Origin: Ophthalmolycus amberensis
Lineage: Eukaryota; Chordata; Actinopteri; Perciformes; Zoarcidae
DNA length: 64,000 bases
NCBI GenBank assembly: GCA_024529925.1
Contig: JAFEUB010000840.1
Span: 1-64,000, forward strand
Direction: 5' to 3'
The position numbers and the translations under genes were made by a program. The stretch's first letter is position 1. Every line of letters starts with the position of its first letter. Of the stretch, positions 36,696-51,789 are shown piece after piece. Below the pieces are notes generated by a model that searched no databases, was not told where the DNA came from, and saw only the letters and a list, made by a program, of their open reading frames with translations.

Positions 36696-39600
36696 AGCAA
36701 AACTGCAATCAGCTTTATTCTTGACTCAAGAGTGAGAAAGAGTGAACAGAGCCCGAGGATCCTCGACTGACAGGAAAGCCAAAAAGTCTGAATGTAGCCA
36801 CGGGCCAGACGTTGCTTTAGCCTACTTTAAATGTGATCATTGAGAAGTGATGACAGCGAGCCAAGCGCCCCAACAATAGCGCACGAGTTTACATCATGCT
36901 TCAGCCCCTATTGAAGGAGATGCACTGGTGCATTGAGTGGCAATGCTCTGCTCGGTGTTTTCAAAAGGTATCGCATTTGTCTGAGGGCTCCCAAGTAATA
37001 CACCGTCGATGTGTGTCTCATGTTCTCGATGTGGATGCGTTATGAACATTTCGCTGGCAAAAGTGCAAGTCTGACTAATTCATTACCGGCTGTGACAGCC
37101 ACATCCAACTGACAAGCAAATCCCTCTCCCTTTATGTGGAGAACGTCTTGATAGGACTTGTGGTGAGTTGGTGAAATAAAAAGCCATAAAAGCTTTGGGG
37201 GATAGGCTACTTTACAAATCACTAAAATTATAATAATATTATAATAATGCCTGGGGAGACATATTCCAAACTCACTGTTGAGCAAAGGCCTGCACTGTAA
37301 ATTTACAATAAATGCCACTAGGTGCCCTGAGACTCTGTAAGAATCAGATGTATTTAAGAACACACCTGGCAACCCAACATTATAGTTTACTGTCGCCGAA
37401 CAAATTCATTTTAGCTGAAAGTATTCTGTAATATATAATTCTGTTTTCTCTATTTCATAGCTTTATTTCAACATCGTCAACTTTACTTCAACACTTATTT
37501 TTTCTAAAAGTCTTGGTCTCTGGATTGATAGCGTAAAATCAAATCTGTGCTTTCCAAAATAGATAAAAGAGTAGTATATAATTAAGGTTAAGGTTCATTC
37601 AACAACTTCTCCCTAGAGACAGATCTAATGTAATTCCTGCTTTATTACAACTTTGGGTGCTGTAAGTTCTACCCACTCACAGCACAAGTGAAGAAAGTTT
37701 GTGATCACACCAAGAGGAGGTGAACGTGTGCAGTTGTGAGGGTGTACGAAAAGAGTGATAGGTCAAAGTGAGGAAGGAGGAGAGGATGGCATAAAAAGAG
37801 GTGAGGGGAAGTAGAGAGTAGGGACCATCGGCATGAGAGATAGAGGGAGAAGCTGTCATGGCTAAAACAGAGGCAGGGAGCAGGCAGCAGGGGTGACATG
37901 CGTGGTGAAGTGGTTTGCTGAATGTCAAGTTAAAGCTCATCATCCTGTAATCCCCCTTTCTTAAAGCTCCACCACACTGATATTTCGTGAAGATGATACA
38001 TACTTACAGCATATGCAAGGGACTTTAAACACAATATTTAGGAGTTTTCCATCCATGACCTCATTCTTACTGCACAGGAACAATGACACGGACGCGAAAC
38101 ATAATGTAATAACAACACATTATAAAATGACACTTTCACAGCCACCTTGACATCTAGCCCCAAAACTCCTCGGTTGTCTTGTGTTTCGGATCGATGTCCG
38201 GCTGCATCGTTCTACAATTGGGATGTTATGTACAAAACCGGGCTCTGAGCAAACGCGTCCCTGAAGCTGAAAATCAGCGCTGACAGCCATTGTTTCATTT
38301 CACATCAAATGTGCCCGAGTGACATCGAAACACGTCACTGCCCCAGTACTTTTTTATTGCACTGTACATATTTTCAAACAGCCAGTCTGCCATCAAGTTT
38401 CCCTCGCAACTCATTTCAAAGCAATTCAATTTCAGTCGTGTCAAAGGAGAAGTCGCTTGGCTGTTTGCTGAGGTTTAATAGGCCACAGTTGGGAAAGAAA
38501 AGATGTGTTTCGAGGAGGCAATAATCTTGATTTATCTGAACAAGTACAGTATGTTATTGCGCCTTTTCTTAATCCATGAAATATTCTCTAATTTACTCCA
38601 GGGCTTCATTGGATTCAATGCAATACAGTAAAAATATAACAAATTTTCAAAGAAGAGCGCCGATTAAACATCTCCTGCCAGCTACGTTACGTAATGAAGC
38701 TTCATCATCAACATTGATTTTATGGCGCAAATGACAGACCCACATGATAGTGGGTGCATTTATGTCTGCACTAATAGCACTGTATACTAATTAAGACATT
38801 AATCCAGTCGTTGCAGTTGTCATATTAACACTTGTCTGTCTATATGTCAACAGGAGAGAAACCTGGTTAAAATACTTCAGCTCTTAATATTCGTTTTCTT
38901 AAACGTGTTCACGTGTCAAAAGTAACACTAGGGGGGTGATTTAAAGTTTACAATTCAAAGTTTGTTCACAGGGATGACAAAAAGGTGAGTGTTACAAGAG
39001 CCCACATTTTGGGAGTGAATCAAACATACCCCTGCTGCGTGAAATGGCTTTAATTTGAACTGTGTGTATGCTTAATTGAACTATTATCGCCATCTCTGTT
39101 GTCACAGAAACCAGCAGGCCTTTGCACTGTTCCTATCATGCAATCAAAACAAGAGCGGCCAGTTATGTTCCGAAAATGACGTCTAAAATGTGATTGTTTT
39201 GGGATGTTTTTAAGTCACGTTTTGCATAAATAAATCCCAAGCATCCACTTACATTTGTGTGTTGTTAAAATGTTCTACAAATTAGGTATTTTGTTACCTG
39301 TTAGCCCCCAACCTTCAGTAGACGGTGCAATCTGCTTTAAGGAGCATCCTGAGAGCGAGTGTCTGAGAGACACATGTCAGCCACACCTGCTTCATTCTTA
39401 CATAAGATCATGTGAGCACAAAGAAACACTAGGCTAGAAAAAGCTCACATGGCTGACACTTAAACACTACGCACATGACATTTACACAATAATACTCATT
39501 ATTACTGGAGTGTACAGTCAGGGGTGGGGTGGTGGGGGGTGGGGACAGGGACAAGCAGTTAGAGTCTGGATACTGCACCAGTGTGGGCAGGTAAGGAGAA

Positions 39601-42600
39601 GAAGTGGTGTGAGATTTAAGATGAAGTGGCCCGAGTTACAACAAAAAAGGTGGGAACACCGAGTTATATTAGTGACAAAGAGTGATATGTAAATGTAATG
39701 AGACAAAAAGACTGCAGCGCACCTTCAGATGTATCTGTTAAGGTTCATGGACAATGACAGGTGGGAATGAAGGAGAGATACCTGGACAAGTAAAACTAAG
39801 GGAACGATCATTTGAGAAGAGAAAAATGTGAGGCCGAGCTAAGGTATGAATATATTTTTTTTTAATGAATCAGAATGATTGAAGTCTATTGTGGAGAGAT
39901 TTGTCCAACCTTTTCTACGTTTACTTGGTAATAGCAAAGCTACAGCGTCTTTTTGTTGGAACAAGAACATGGGTTAGACTTTGTTTTAAGTGGCAGAGCT
40001 ATCAAACATATCCAATCTCATTTATGTTTTCCGTTTAAGACTGGAAGTTGCGCAGCATTATTTGCCGTATTTAGGGGTTTTGAACTTGTCTGGCCATTCA
40101 GCGACAAATGGGAGTCGGAGCACCACGATCACACACGGCTAGCGTTGTTACGCTGCTTCGCGACTTTAGCCCTGAATTTCCACTTCAAATGCATTTCTAT
40201 TAGCTTGGAATAATCATTTCCGCAACATTTTCACTCGATGTGCAATTTCACAAAAATTAATCATAAACAATCATTTGTAATTATTGCCCAACCCACACAA
40301 ACACTCTATTTGCCATTTGAGAATCACCTTGGCAACAGTAATGTTTACAGCAGCCATCACCTTGGTTCCTATAATCACTATCCTATTCAAACCGTTGTCA
40401 ACAAAGCTTTTCATAATGAAAGGTAGGTTTGTGCTATACAGCACTGCATATCAGACTATGTCCACATGAACAACTTGAGGGAGGCCGCACACTTTATATT
40501 GTTTAATATTGAATAAAAGCCTGGTTTATGTATGCCTTTGTTCAAATATAATGTTATTATAAGAAGACCATTTGCAAAATGATGAATAAAATAGGAACTG
40601 CCCATTCACATAATGACGTCTGTTTTGGGGGTCGGACCCTTTGTAGATTTGCACGTTATGTTTTCCACTGATGCAGACGGATGGCGTTTTTTCAGAACGT
40701 AAAGTTATTTTGAAAGTTCTAAAAATAAAATCCCATTGTGTCTTCTTGCAGGGCCACCTGGCAGTCTATAACTTCCTCAAGTATCATCAGTCTACTGACG
40801 TATTTGGACAGATATAGTGATATGTGTGTTGTCAGTACTGGCCAGCCCTGTCTTAGAGAGAACTCCACACCAGATACCTCCCTGTAAAGTATTTTTATTA
40901 GGTTAAAATGTTTAATTGTCCAATATAAAAGATATCGTGCATGAGAGAGTTAAGAGGTACAATGACTTGAGCTCCACGGAGTTGAAAGAATTGAGTGGGG
41001 ATGCTGAGTTTATTATTTTTGCTATGATTACACCAACATCTTCCCTTTTTCATGGTTTAATTCTTATCGTTCTTATTCTCCAGCCATTTGGTTTCCATGC
41101 TTTTGTTTGTGTTCTTTTGTTGGTTTAGTATGTGTCCTTTACTGCTGTTAAAACACGGCTCACCTAACTGCTGTAGTAATACACTGTAGTCCAGATGTGT
41201 TCCGAGTATCCAAACAAATGAATAATTAAAATGTTTTCAGAAAGGCTGGGGCAACCTGCAGTGTTTCTCCTCTTTGGCAATAGACTACCCATTCACTCAG
41301 AAAATAAACCAGAGGAGCTCTATCTGTGTAAAAGCAGTGACTACCCCAATACCGTCAGGGGATCGCAGGAATAACAAAAAAACATTTTGTTTCATTGGTT
41401 TCTCTTTTCTTACTGTTGTTTGTTCAAAAAAGAAAAAGTGATCTTAGTCTGACATTTTGATGCACTTTTGAAAAACCAAGGGAAATAGAGAAATAACATT
41501 TGCATTGTTCTTATTCGCAGAGCAGTCCTTCCTTACTGTTGACTCAAAGTTCGAGGTTGCCTCACCAAACCTGCCTCTTGAGTTAATAAAAAGGCAAATG
41601 TTTTCATTTTCAGCTCCATGCTGTTCCCTAACCATAAACTGATAATCCTTAAGATTTTCATAAAATCAAAGCCCGTTTTTAAAGTGTTCATGGTCGACAC
41701 TTGTCTGCACTAACCATTCAATGGCATTAAGCTGCACCTGCTGTTACCAGGGTAAACATGGGTGTCGATAAATCAACCAAGTCGAGAAATCTTAAGCATT
41801 ACAACGTGTTTTTGGTGCCTAACCCTTACTGTATTTTAACCATAGTGTCTTTTCTTCACAGTCTTTTGTTCTGCCCTGAACCACAGGCTTCTGTAGTTGC
41901 CGTATGCTGATATAGTAGAAAACAAGAATTTTTAAATTGCTGACATTAGATGAAAAAAACTCCCTGAAGGTACTGTAATCAAGGGACGTTCCTGACCAAG
42001 ATCCCTATTTGCAATGTACTTTCCTTTACATCCTTAGGAGCGCATCACCACACAGTGTGCTTTACATCTACAACGTCTGAAAATATGCAAAGTGATGATG
42101 GCTAAAAATAAGGAAAGGGGATCTACGATACTATTTGAGATGCAACACATACTGTAGATCATGTGTTATTACACTCTGGCATAAATCAATGGATACACAG
42201 GGCAAATCAATTATAATTTTAATAGTTTGTCTACAGCCATAATAAAGGCCCTTCTAACCTTGTGTACGTGGGGACATTGTACAGACGGGATAAGGAAGGA
42301 GCTGTCGCTGTTAATTGGGGATCTAGATGCACGCCATAAGGGAAACCTTGGTTTTGAAACAGAGGATCAATCACAAATGGAAACCTAAAGAAACCATATG
42401 CTGTGAGTGTGGGAGTTAGCAGGTGCGCTATGTTGGACCACAGACATAATAATGGGTCATCATAATAATGGGTAATAACCCATATATCGTCATGCAGCTG
42501 GCCCTACAGCTACACACTACTCATCTGATCCTGGAGGGGAGAAGGAGACCGGCTTCCTTTTCCAGCCAGAAGAGTTCAGCAACACGTCCTGGAACATAAG

Positions 42601-45600
42601 CCTGCTTCATTGTCTCGCACTGAGGGGGCGGGGGTTTGACTCAGGATCATCATTCATTTGAGTAAATACATAGTTTACTTTGGCACGCTATTCAGGCTGC
42701 CACAACACAAAACGACTGTGGAAATTTAAACGTCGCCTTAAGAGGACTGTCACGTTCAGTGGACAGCGTGCCTTGACCGATGGGCTGGCTGCGTTGATGA
42801 TGCGTCCGTTGCCTTAAGTAGAGCGCTGAGACCCGCTGTGTGTGATGGATTGCTGCTGAAATGATTTGTATGCCCAAAAGTGTCGAGAGGTTTCCCTGTG
42901 CTCCGAAGATACTGCTCTGAGCTCAGCTGACTAGAAGGCGGTGCGTGTCATTTGGGTTGCAGTGTCACTCCAGAACATACAAGACTTTATAGCTAACGTG
43001 AGATTTCACCTACACAGCGTTTGCATGATATTTGACCGTTTGGCCTCTTTCATGTACAAATCTATACATTTTTTATTTGACATGAAAAATACAATGTGCT
43101 GCAAAATATTTCAATTAAAAGTAGACAGCAACATATCGTCAGCACCATTTGTTTAAATAAGCTGACACTGAAACCTCAACGTCAAATTAGACATCATACC
43201 TCAACTAAGCCTGACAGCTGAATATGAAAACGAGTCCAAAACACAACATAAAAGGAAGGACTGTTAATTAATTGCCAGAATGCTAATTGCCACACCTTTG
43301 AGGTCAGGGCTTTTCAAACGCGGACTCCTGTTGTGAAGGAAATGAGCATCATGTTGGTTCAGGTAGGACACTGGGTTCCTGCATGCCATCAGCTGATCAG
43401 TATCAACTGACTCTTACAAACACCTTTCAGATTAAAACGAGGTCATTAGGCGGTCTCGATAATTCGACGAGCACACACTCTCGCTCCTGTGATTATACAC
43501 TGATTCTGTTTCGGGGTTGTACGCCACACGGACTCTCCCATGCTGCTCGGATTCATCTGTCGAGCTCCCGGAAATGCAGAGCATTTTCCATCAAGTGCAT
43601 CTGGACATCTATTTGCAACAAATCGTCCGGAATCCTTTGATGCAAGTGTCTGACTGAACTGCCTGACATTTTGCAAGAGCACTGCACAAAGTAGTGGTTT
43701 TGGCAGTCCACAACGCAACCCCTCGGTTACATACTTGACTTCACTAAAACTGGTCTTCAACAAGTTCAAGTGATTTGACGGAGCGCTGGATATTATGAAA
43801 AATATGGCTTGGGGGACGCTGTGATGTTGTATTTACACTGGGCATTCATTTAGTACAACATAGATTATATGTATACACAGCAGGCACAAATAAAATACTT
43901 TCAAGATTTCACATTGTATTGAAGCAACCAACCAGCCATTATTCATGAGGCCGAGCACAGGGGAAATAAAACGAAGCTCTGAGAGATAATTAACAAAACA
44001 ATTCATTTTTTCAGAATAAAAACTGAAAATCAGATTTTTATTATCAAAATTGAAAAAAAATGAAAATTACAATTAAAGTGAGAATTCACTAGAATTGATT
44101 TTGATTTGTGATTTAATTTTTTAATGCAGTCCCACAATAGCAGAAATCTAATGTTGCTTTATAATAACTTATAACACATTCCATGCTTAATTACAATTTG
44201 TTATGCAAAAATAAAGGTTAAAGGGGTCGTAGAAAATACAGTGAATTAGCCAATTTGAATGTGTCGGAGAAACATTTCTTTATTCTTAAGATGATATGGG
44301 ACCGAGTGCTCCCCCCTCATATTACTGTCCAGGTAAATCTGTTTTAATCTTCATTGACGCTGCTGGGCCGAGCTTTTATCTAGCTCCTCTTCGTTCTTCC
44401 ACTTGCACCAGCCTACTGATCCTGCAACTGTCGGTGCAACTTGCAGACCAACCGTTTGCACTGCTGAAAAACATTAAGGTGTACTGCCTTCAAACTAGAG
44501 GTCTTGGCCTTTTGGTTAATTTGAACAGAACAGACACAAGGGCCGACAATGAGGTTCTAGTAAGAGCAGTTCAGAATCCACAGTGTGTGACAATAGCTAA
44601 ACCCAGATCAACAGAAATCACAGGACCAAACCAGCTGATGTAATGTAACACACCCAAACATAGACACTACGTATAAAATGTCTCTTGTTCATCATTCAAG
44701 TGAATGAATTATTTTTTTTTGCACAGGGCTTCAACAGAGCAGCTACTTTGACGTTTTGTTAAATAAGGTCAAGTACGGTACTTTAGTTTTATTTTGCAAC
44801 ACCAAACATTTTAAATCAAAAGAAAAATAGTTGTAGCTGTAATTTTCATATTTAAATGCATTCTGCATTCAAAGTTTGTGGTGTTACCTTTTGCATTGAT
44901 GTGTCATAGCTTACCACGTTTGTGGCCACTGCTCTATTGAGGGCCGAGTCTGGTTCTGAGGTGGATGCCTCGACTTTGGACAACAGGGTACAAATCTGTC
45001 ATTATGCACTGTGAATGTACTCCTCTGCGACTTGTCTTTGCACCTTTCTGATAGCATGACACAATACTTTAAAAAAATGTTCCATGAAGACAAAATGCCC
45101 ACCCTTTTCCATGTCAATGGTACAATTTGAGAAGCCTGATCAGACCCCAGTACAGAGTATTATTAATTTCTGTGCTTGTCAGTGTTTGCCTCAGATCTAT
45201 GTCTTAAAATGTCTGCTGAGTACATTGTCTAACATCTTACCTCCAGCTGCTTTAACTTTCGGTTTATGTAACAAGGATTAAAAAGATTCATAGCCAGTGA
45301 CTGCACATAGATGCAGTCTTTCTTTCTTTATTTCCAGGCGATGTACGTATGTTAATCTTTCCTCATATTTTGTCCCTAATTGCGTCCTCAGCTTCACAGT
45401 ACAGTAGCTACACTGGGTTTCCACAAGGCACTGAGTGCATTGCCATTCACAAGACAGGAAGGACATACTGTGTGTGTTTTGTTTTTTCCACTGGGCGACA
45501 CTTCACTCCTGCACTAGAGGTAAAGAGTTGTTGGGGGCATGGTTGTTAACATTTCCTTGAGCACCGTATCTCATTAGGCATTAAAGTTCCTCACTGTATC

Positions 45601-48584
45601 CAAAGCCAATGAAAGTAGCATTAGCTATCTTCATACTGCAACATTAACCGGCTATTATGCTCCCATCTGCAAATGTAGAAACTATGACATTTAATTAATT
45701 AAAATCGGGCTCCCGCCCCAATACATCACATCGGCCGCATTTCAAACTGCATATCTGCCCAATTCATGTCAACACTGCCCACACCTTTCTAAAGAGCACC
45801 AGCTGCTTAATGCGTGTGCTGTGTCATAAGCAAGGTATGATCAGTGCAGTTCAATGACAAACTACCACTGCTTGAAAATAACCTCTTTTTTTTTTTTTTT
45901 TTTAAGAGCACATGCCACGCCATATTTGAATGCCAGTTCAAGCTTCTGTATCACTGCCCACAACATATCAGAGAACTAAGTGTTACAGCTGCTTAATGGA
46001 TCATGTCTGATGAATTGAAGGGTGGCACTTTGCAATTCAGGAAAGGTCGCGTGTCTCGTTTTAATGGGCTTGCGTCTCTGCTGCTAATAAAAGATACATT
46101 AAAATACCAGATATTTTAATGGTGTTTGGTGCGCTATTCTTCGCAGACTTTAAGACAGGACAGCACTTATCCTGGTTTGTCTCAGTGACGAGTGCTACGT
46201 GATATTGTTCAGAGGAGGTTACGCGAGATGGTTACCATGGCATTTGCACATTGGCGCTTTCTCCAGCTTTACTTTGCTCACGGATAATGGGTCAGGTCAA
46301 GCTATTCTCCTGCTTTTCTCCCCCTTGGTCGTGACGTGACTGAGAGCTGGGTCATTTCAACCTCCCGTTTCTCTGACTTGACATCTTCACACACAATTAA
46401 AATCTCCAAGCCTCCATCGCAGCAGATGCACCATTAACCCGGAACACAATGTTGAATGTAAAGATGCTGTAGCTTGGTGTGAAACTAGCCGGTCATAGAG
46501 AGGATGTATGGACCATAACAGCTGCCACGCATCCAAGCTGGTCAAATATTCTGCAATATGGGCTGGACTTTCATGCCGTTTGGGGCCTGGCATTCTTGCC
46601 TCGAGATAATTGTGACTCAAACACAACATAGCCATGCTCCAAAATCTAAGAAGACATATCATGTGTCTGTTTTTGTGCTATAAGTGTGCAGCTTTCTGGA
46701 CAGCAAGTCAATGGGACTTGTTGCCCGTGGAGCAGTGAGACTACAGGTTTAGCCCAATGCCAATGTCAGACATCTCAGTCCAAAAGACATTACAGATTTA
46801 GAAGAATGTTCTTGACACATATCTGAGGGCTCAGTGTAGTCCCACACTAAAACAATTGGAGGGCACAGCACACGAGGGCTCTCCTGTGGACTTTTTGAGC
46901 ACTTGAAACAAACTTTTTTTTAAAGTGCAAAATCCTGCAGCCTCTCCTTAAGGGACTGGCCCACAGATCATAGAGTTGTGACATGAAACAACAACAGGGG
47001 AACCTCAGAAGAAACCCCAGAAAAAGAGAAAACAACACAAATAAAAAAATAAAACTGAAATCATGGAAGGTGCTGGCATGGAGGCACAATGACGAATTTC
47101 ATACAGCAGTATTATGATTTGAACAGTATAAAGTGCAATCATTTTAAGAATTCATTTATTCATAGGCCCTAACTTTAATGGCCAATCAAACACCCGGCCC
47201 TTGGTCATGGGATGCCAATTCTCTATCACTTAAATTTCCATTTCAATGTTTCAGATGTATAGTGGACAATGTGATTGGACCACTATTACACCAAATTATC
47301 CTTTACCAGTTGTACCTGGAAAGATGATGTGAGGTCAAGAACAGAAAATATCTCCAACCGCTCTCTGAGTCACAGCCTGTTCTTACATTAAAATGATACG
47401 GCAAAGGGACTGTGAGTGCAACCGTATTATCAGAGAATATTTAATTATTTGAGAATACGTAAAAAAAACACTTTTTTTCAGTGCGGACTCTTTATGTTAT
47501 GGCAGCATAATGATACTGCACAGCTTGTAAGGCTTTTGATACGAGGAGTTTATGAATACATGTACTTGGACTTTTTTTCACAGCGGAATAAGGTAGCAGC
47601 ATCATTTGTAAGGACTGGGACATTGGTGTCTACAGTACTAAAAGTACTACATTTACAGTGATAAAAAGCAATGACTAAACCACAGACTTTGAAGTTAAAC
47701 GCAAATAGACATAAATAAGATGAGGTAAAATACATAGGCACAATTGTAATGAAATAAAACTTTGATAAATCAGCATATTCATGTTTTTTCATGCATCTTT
47801 TGTGCGCAAATTGCCTCATTGAAACCTCGTAAAAAAATCAACTATTAGGCTAATCCTACCTTTCTTTCTACTCAGATGGCCAGAGTGAAATGAAGAAACA
47901 AATTACACTTCAATTTACCATCACTTACCACCCAAATTGTATAAAGTACATCCTATGGCTTGGTGGGTAAGTGCAAGCAGCCTATGCCCTATACACAGCA
48001 CCACCAGCCTGCTATCATACAGTAGGTCTTTATATTGACTCAATCTGTCTTGTTGACTCGGTGGAACAGCAAATTGTGCTTATAAAACGGAAAAGGGCAA
48101 TTTGCCCAACTACCAAATTTATAATTTAGATATTACATATATTGCTTTGAAGAATACCGTGTGCACTCCAATCCACGACCATGCACTGGGCCTTCAGTTA
48201 GCAGTTAAAAAATGTAATTAATCAGAATTACAATACTCTCAAAGCTGGGATAGTGCAATACCAAGGTTCCCTTTAAATGCTGGGCCTCGGTGATGGAAAT
48301 AAGCTCTGGTATTTCACAAGGCTGCCTTCTCTCAATATCAGATGTAGACTGCATGTAAACTACAAAACAACTTGACATAAAACTCTGTCCTCCTTCAAGA
48401 AAGCTCTGGTTTTGATCATGTTTATGTAAGATAGAATATCACATTGAACACCATCCGATACTTCACCTTGCTCACCCAAACGTTCTTCATTAAACATTAA
48501 GACTAAACACATTTTGCTCTGGATTGAAAGTCTCCACTTCACGTTGTCATCCAATCCATTAGGCCGCCGTTCTTTCTATTTTCA

Positions 48585-48890
48585 TTAGGGCCCAAGCACT
48601 AACCTCGGTGCAGGCACCATACTGAAATGCGAGGAATTACTATCTCTGCCAATGAATTTTTTATTAGTGACTGTTTGCCCCGCCCCCTACACGTAAGCCA
48701 CGCCCCTTTTAGGACCCCTGAACTGTTTGTCGTCGACGCTTAAGACTTTATATAGGCATTATTGCGCTCGGCAGAAAGTTACCTTTTTATTTGTGTGGCT
48801 TATCTCCGCCCCCTACATTTTAGCTCCACCACAATATTAGCTATGGCCCGTTGCTGTAATTTATTGGATACAGTACTAAGGGTTGCAGTC
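48585..48890 (+). repeat. possible dispersed fish repeat starting GGGCCCAAGCAC
   Basis: The start, TTAGGGCCCAAGCACTAAC, resembles the head of a family common in fish (AGGGCCCGAGCAC...). The body is GC-richer than its surroundings, with CCCCGCCCCCTACA and a second CCGCCCCCTACA block. Extent and family are uncertain. Confidence 0.4.
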
Positions 48891-50446
48891 ACCGTATCTT
48901 TTCTGAGAGATCAAAACAATGCTGGCAGTTTTACTTGTTAAAGTACACGTATTAACTGTTAATCGCAGTATGTGTGATGTCACTGCACTACATCCTTGTG
49001 TAGCAAAGGATCACCCATCCATATAATGCCACCCAATCTTCCAGGTCCTCTTGCGAGTGAATAACTAGACACAAAATGGATCCATTTCAGAAATAGATAA
49101 TCAATTTGTTATCTTGGAAACAATACAGGTTTTAAATGTTCCCAAAAGACTTTTCAATTGAGGGTTCTGGGAACATCTGTACCAAAACCTTTGCTCTAAT
49201 TTCTCTTCTATGTATTGACAACATTTGGATTGGGGCAAATGTAAGGCATATACGAAGCCCATGCAAGTTTCAGAAGTCTTCAGCCATGCTCTGTTCTATC
49301 TGAGTAGTGTCCAAATGCCATTAACCAGGTTGACATGACGTCGGTGCAAGAGAGCGATCACAGCTATTCCAACAGCACATGAACAAGAGTAATGCCAAAT
49401 TCTGCAAAAAGTCTACAAAATCACAGTATTGGTTTTCTGATGGATTTTAAATGTCATTCGTCCATAGCTAGAGGCCCCGAATCAGTGGGAGAAACACACT
49501 TATTCCCTCAAAATGAAAATATAACATTTCTCATCCACGACCTGTCAGAACAGAGGTCCTGTTGTCTGCCATTAACTGAGCACTGCCAAACCACCACTGA
49601 ATATTAATGGAGCCTGTCCCTGGATCATCAGAGTGTGTGGATTTAATTCACAATCCTATCTGCATCTTCTAGGACACAGGCTATGTGTGTCTGTGTGAGT
49701 GTGTGTGCACACTGTGTGTGTGTGCGTGTGTGTGTGTGTTGTGGGTTTGTTCATGAGAGAGGACATCTTCCGAGTTCAAGGCCTGTCACACACTTTGATT
49801 GACATTAGTTATATTGCAGCATTGCAGCATGTGTGTATAATTAAGCCATCAATACATGTAATAAAAGCATGATGAAAACAATCTATACCAAGGTAAACAG
49901 GACACCATTGGAGCCCAAAAGAGAAGAGCAGCCAGTCTGACTGACAGCCTGCATGATGAGTTGATTCCAATTAAATCCCACGGACATCATCTCGTTAGCA
50001 GCATGGTTAAAAAGACAGAATAACGACGTTGAAGGCACAACGTCGGCTGATCACGCTAAAATGTGACGGCTTATCAACAGGCAAGGCCGATCGAAGGCTC
50101 CCGCTGAAAAGGGAAGAAAATATGTGCTATAGCAACAAAGTGACACGGGGATTAACATTGAACTCTCATTCCCCCAATTGTGACAGTGCGTCAAGATGGA
50201 TAACGTGCGCAATATGCGAAGTCACCAAAGCGTACATATTGCGCACACATAAAACACATGATGGACAGAAAAATCTCCAGTCACGTTTTAGGAGGTGGTG
50301 GTGGACATACGGCTTACCTAAAAGACTCGATGCAAGCACTGGAATTGTGATGATGACGATGATGATGGCCCGTCCATCCAAACACGATTCTTCTTTTCTA
50401 TCCTCTGCCAGCGTGTCGATGATGTTTTAACTAGGCCATTTCTTAC

Positions 50447-50597
50447 CTGATCGCAATTATTTCTCAGGAGGGTAGCGCGTCGCAGGCTTTCGCACATCAG
50501 TACACCTTCTCGGTGTCCGTCTTTCTCCGGCTTTTCCAAAAAAAGCACACCTCATACTGCCCCCTCCTCCTCTCATCCCTCTCCGACAACACCCTGC
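50447..50597 (-). other. nlgn2: candidate non-coding leader exon of nlgn2 (3' end fixed by donor, 5' end estimated)
   Basis: On the minus strand a near-ideal splice donor, GATCAG|GTAAGAA, places an exon end at base 50447. The sequence upstream of it is CpG-rich, and a TATA-like box lies about 180 nt away, so a start near base 50597 is plausible. It would join the acceptor at 27153 across a leader intron of about 23.3 kb. The segment has no long open frame continuing into the gene and would be 5' UTR. This is a prediction from splice signal, base composition and position; other leader exons are possible. Confidence 0.4.
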
Positions 50598-50623
50598 TCT
50601 GTTCTTTATCCACAGATATTTGA

Positions 50624-50631
50624 CTTTTATA
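50624..50631 (-). promoter_or_regulatory. TATA-like box (TATAAAAG) of the candidate nlgn2 promoter
   Basis: The minus strand reads AACATTATAAAAGTCAAA. TATAAAAG matches a strong TATA box and would place initiation about 30 nt downstream, near base 50597, just ahead of the consensus donor at 50447. Neuroligin promoters are often described as CpG-rich, so the box may be incidental. Confidence 0.35.
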
Positions 50632-51142
50632 ATGTTGAGAGATGCAGCAGCGAGTGTGATTCAAACAGAGGAGGGGGGGGGGAGATAAAAAAGCGCTCAC
50701 AGTAAAATAAATGCGTAACGCTATAGCGTCAAGACTCTGCGCGTTGCCTCAAAAGTCAACGCAGTGATCTGTCCTCTTTTCCCCGTTTGTCCATGCTGAG
50801 AATAATCCACGGTATCTGCCCCCCCCCAACACGCGGCACCGCGAGGGCCTTCAAAAAAAAAAAAAAAAGGATTGTTTGACTTCAAATGTGAAACAGCGCT
50901 CTAAAGACACCCAAGAAAAATAAGGTGTCCAATCTCTTCTTTTACGCGCTTGCGTGGTGCTCTCTCTTGGTTTCACTTGGTGTCTGATGCTCTTCACAGA
51001 AAACGGAGGCTCAGGTCGAGAAACGGCGCGTGGATCTTCTGTTTAGCCTTCATGGTTTTAGAATAACACCATAAGTGCTTCAAATATTTGGATGCAGAGT
51101 TATTATTTTAAAGCCCGATGCCTGCGCTGAAGAGGATCCCAC

Positions 51143-51294
<152 letters not shown>

Positions 51295-51789
51295 GGTTTC
51301 ATCGCCTCTCTCGCTCATAGGACACCACAGTATTTCAATCTCACAGCTAGTTGTCATGACGAGGAGGTGCGACGCATAATTCAATGAACAGGCGCTTGCT
51401 CTGCTGAAATCGACATGTGAAAGGAATAAAAAAAAATAAAAAATCTGCACTTGAAACACCGGGTAGGGGTTTCAAGGGGTTTTTAGATGAGGATTCTTTC
51501 TTTTTGGCGCCACGCATCTGTGCATTTCACAACTGTTGATTGATATGATCTATTTTTCTTTCACATGTCAATTTCAGCAGAGTCAGCCCTTGTTCATTTC
51601 AATATTTCAAGACATGTAAACGCCTATTTATATTGATAACACTTATCATTTCCTGTATTTTGTAATTTTTTAATAATTAAAGAGTGACTAAAGCACCAAA
51701 CTTCTTTATTTTCAGCTGAAAAACTATGTTTACGGGTATTTAGTAGTGGTGTTTAAGTATTTGAATTACTACATATTGTGTTGTAAATA

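Larger units (their letters stand above)
27154..50446 (-). other. presumed nlgn2 leader intron, about 23.3 kb
   Basis: This is the span between the acceptor at 27153 and the candidate leader-exon donor at 50447. I find no convincing protein-coding exon on either strand. It holds poly-C runs (29193-29210, 36674-36695), a poly-T run (45887-45903), an interrupted (TG)n tract (49683-49739) and dispersed fish repeats listed separately. The stretches 30.1-48.5 kb and 48.9-49.6 kb contain nothing I recognise. Calling it an intron depends on the leader exon being right. Confidence 0.45.
50020..51100. promoter_or_regulatory. CpG-rich segment, candidate promoter region
   Basis: Much of the window is CpG-poor and AT-rich, but CpG dinucleotides are frequent here, for example around 50030-50110, 50440-50560, 50710-50760, 50820-50850 and 51010-51040. 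Outside repeats this is one of the most CpG-rich stretches of the window. It contains the TATA-like box and the consensus minus-strand donor, and is bordered by the giant CT tract. I read it as the likely promoter of the minus-strand gene. No CpG ratio was computed. Confidence 0.4.

Noticed and set aside
43446..43769. 107-codon minus-strand open frame in a mildly CpG-rich patch
   Set aside because: No recognisable family and no compelling donor/acceptor pair; considered as an alternative leader exon, but the 50.4-kb donor is better.
44296..44643. 115-codon plus-strand open frame
   Set aside because: No domain, no promoter or splice signals of note, ordinary intronic composition.
50029..50430. 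133-codon plus-strand open frame in the CpG-rich segment
   Set aside because: No similarity to a known family, ends in an ATG/GAT-rich run, and lies opposite the presumed promoter. A divergent transcript is possible but unsupported.
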